Under the pieces are notes generated by a model. The model saw nothing but the letters and a program-made list of their open reading frames with translations, did no database searches and had not been told where the DNA came from. A DNA stretch of 64,000 nt from Bacillota bacterium. Its GTDB lineage: Bacteria; Bacillota; Clostridia; Christensenellales; Aristaeellaceae. A program made the translations under genes and the position numbers. Where the stretch lies: positions 83,883 through 147,882 of the forward strand of contig JAEZTL010000001.1 of the NCBI GenBank assembly GCA_023421395.1, in the 5' to 3' direction. Below, in pieces: positions 63,224-64,000 of the stretch. Within the stretch, counting starts at the first letter, position 1. Each line of letters starts with the position of its first letter.

Positions 63224-63812
63224 GCTCAGAGGGAAGCGCATCGCCATCGCTGTCACCGGCTCGTTTTGCACATTTGACAGCGTGTTCGACGCACTGGAGG
63301 ATCTGAACGATGCGGAATTGTACCCGATTCTATCCGACAAGGTGTATTCCATGGACACCCGGTTTGGCACGGCCGCCGCAATCCGCGCTCGCCTGGAGGC
63401 GATCTGCGGACGGGGGTGCTGGCACACGATTCAGGAGGTCGAACCCATCGGCCCGCAAAAGCTGATGGATCTGGTCGTCGTCGCGCCGTGTACGGGCAAT
63501 ACGCTGGCCAAAATCGCCTGCGGCGTCACCGATACGCCGGTGACGATGGCCGTCAAGTCACAGCTTCGCAACGCGCGTCCGGTGCTCCTGGGCATCTCCA
63601 CCAACGACGGACTGTCGGGCAGCGCCAAGAATATCGGCTTTATGATGGAACGCAAGAACGTTTTCTTCGTGCCCTTTGCGCAGGATGATCCGATCCGAAA
63701 GCCCACGTCTCTCGTGCTGGAGGTAGGGGATCTTCGCAATGCCGCGTTGTCCGCGCTCAGGGGGGAACAGTTGCAGCCGGTGCTGAAGGTCCGGGATATT
63801 AATAAATTGTGA
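63216..63812 (+). CDS. dpaB: Dipicolinate synthase subunit B
   Basis: 198 aa flavoprotein-family subunit. IAIAVTGSFCTFDSVFDALE at the N-terminus, VVVAPCTGNTLAKIACGVTD, and VLLGISTNDGLSGSAKNIG match SpoVFB. ATG at 63216 follows AAAGGAGAGG. Its presence shows that the organism is, or recently was, endospore forming. Confidence 0.94.
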   Translation: MNELRGKRIAIAVTGSFCTFDSVFDALEDLNDAELYPILSDKVYSMDTRFGTAAAIRARLEAICGRGCWHTIQEVEPIGPQKLMDLVVVAPCTGNTLAKIACGVTDTPVTMAVKSQLRNARPVLLGISTNDGLSGSAKNIGFMMERKNVFFVPFAQDDPIRKPTSLVLEVGDLRNAALSALRGEQLQPVLKVRDINKL

Positions 63813-63838
63813 AGTCGAAAAAAGTACTAAAAATAGTA

Positions 63839-63867
63839 TTGACATTGGTTACTCCTCGTGATAATAT
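63839..63867 (+). promoter_or_regulatory. Strong promoter at the window end with overlapping palindromes
   Basis: TTGACA (63839-63844) and TAATAT (63862-63867), 17 bp apart. A perfect 14-bp palindrome TGATAATATTATCA (63859-63872) covers the -10, and TACTA/TAGTA arms (about 63825-63838) touch the -35. From here to 64000 is the purine-rich leader of a gene outside the window; I could not assign it to a known riboswitch. Confidence 0.7.
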
Positions 63868-64000
63868 TATCAGGCACGCGAAAAACGGGGCAACGGAAAC
63901 CGAGAAGTGTGCGATGCGATTCTTGAAAACGATACAGCGAGAGCGAGAGAGAAGAACAGTCAGATTCTGATGAGTTAAACGCTTGGAGCGGAGTGCCTTG

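Noticed and set aside
63873..64000. T-box, lysine or SAM riboswitch at the window end
   Set aside because: None of their conserved core sequences is present in the visible part.

Overview
The window is a GC-rich, gene-dense bacterial chromosome segment. Four features point to an endospore-forming, Clostridia-like member of the Bacillota: a PolC-type replicative polymerase, a T-box ahead of thrS, an M-box ahead of a magnesium ATPase, and the spore-specific dipicolinate synthase pair dpaA-dpaB. The translation/isoprenoid supercluster rpsB to pnp is also laid out in Bacillota order. Rubrerythrin and an IscR/CymR-like Rrf2 regulator suit an anaerobe or microaerophile. Exact taxonomy is inference. 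No rRNA or tRNA gene, CRISPR array, prophage or transposase was seen.

Layout. 1-2.2 kb: a sulfur-transfer pair, cysteine desulfurase (cut by the window edge) and thiI. 2.2-2.9 kb: a decayed lipoprotein gene, a short inverted-repeat element and a terminator. 2.9-8.6 kb (minus): a cell-envelope block, capA-like, FHA protein, SEDS polymerase, class B PBP, then uppP. 8.7-16.2 kb: single genes and small units (orphan mazF, YitT protein, SDR, udk, SGNH hydrolase, DUF1836 regulator, trpS, phosphatase, gapA, Rrf2 regulator). 16.4-22.6 kb: the complete F1Fo ATP synthase operon, with a strikingly short delta subunit. 22.8-26.5 kb: a large HTH regulator of unknown family, rubrerythrin and a secreted discoidin-like protein. 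26.6-30 kb: an M-box leader and mgtA. 30-33.7 kb: an AraC/GyrI-like regulator, two more copies of the short repeat, and thrS with its T-box.

33.7-62.3 kb: a secreted Ig-like protein, then rpsB-tsf-pyrH-frr-(60-aa ORF)-uppS-cdsA-dxr-rseP-ispG-polC, a WG-repeat secreted protein, rimP-nusA-rnpM-(L7Ae)-infB-rbfA-nrnA-truB, a secreted M23 peptidase where ribF often lies, then rpsO, pnp, an M16 peptidase and a small NTP pyrophosphohydrolase. 62.3-63.8 kb: dpaA-dpaB. The window ends in a strong promoter and the leader of the next, unseen gene.

Much of the DNA is ordinary housekeeping sequence. The least ordinary signals are (i) a three-copy, 160-190 bp element with imperfect terminal inverted repeats beginning ATACCAA, two copies of which abut a stop codon; (ii) an ATP synthase delta subunit reduced to its C-terminal domain; (iii) a multi-stage mgtA leader with an M-box, two terminators and a small ORF with a very strong ribosome binding site; (iv) a 60-aa ORF coupled on both sides between frr and uppS; (v) a divergent promoter pair sharing a symmetric repeat; and (vi) a terminator-like hairpin just ahead of the rbfA ribosome binding site. 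I did not find a clearly new multi-gene system. Start sites, promoters and structures were assigned by eye.
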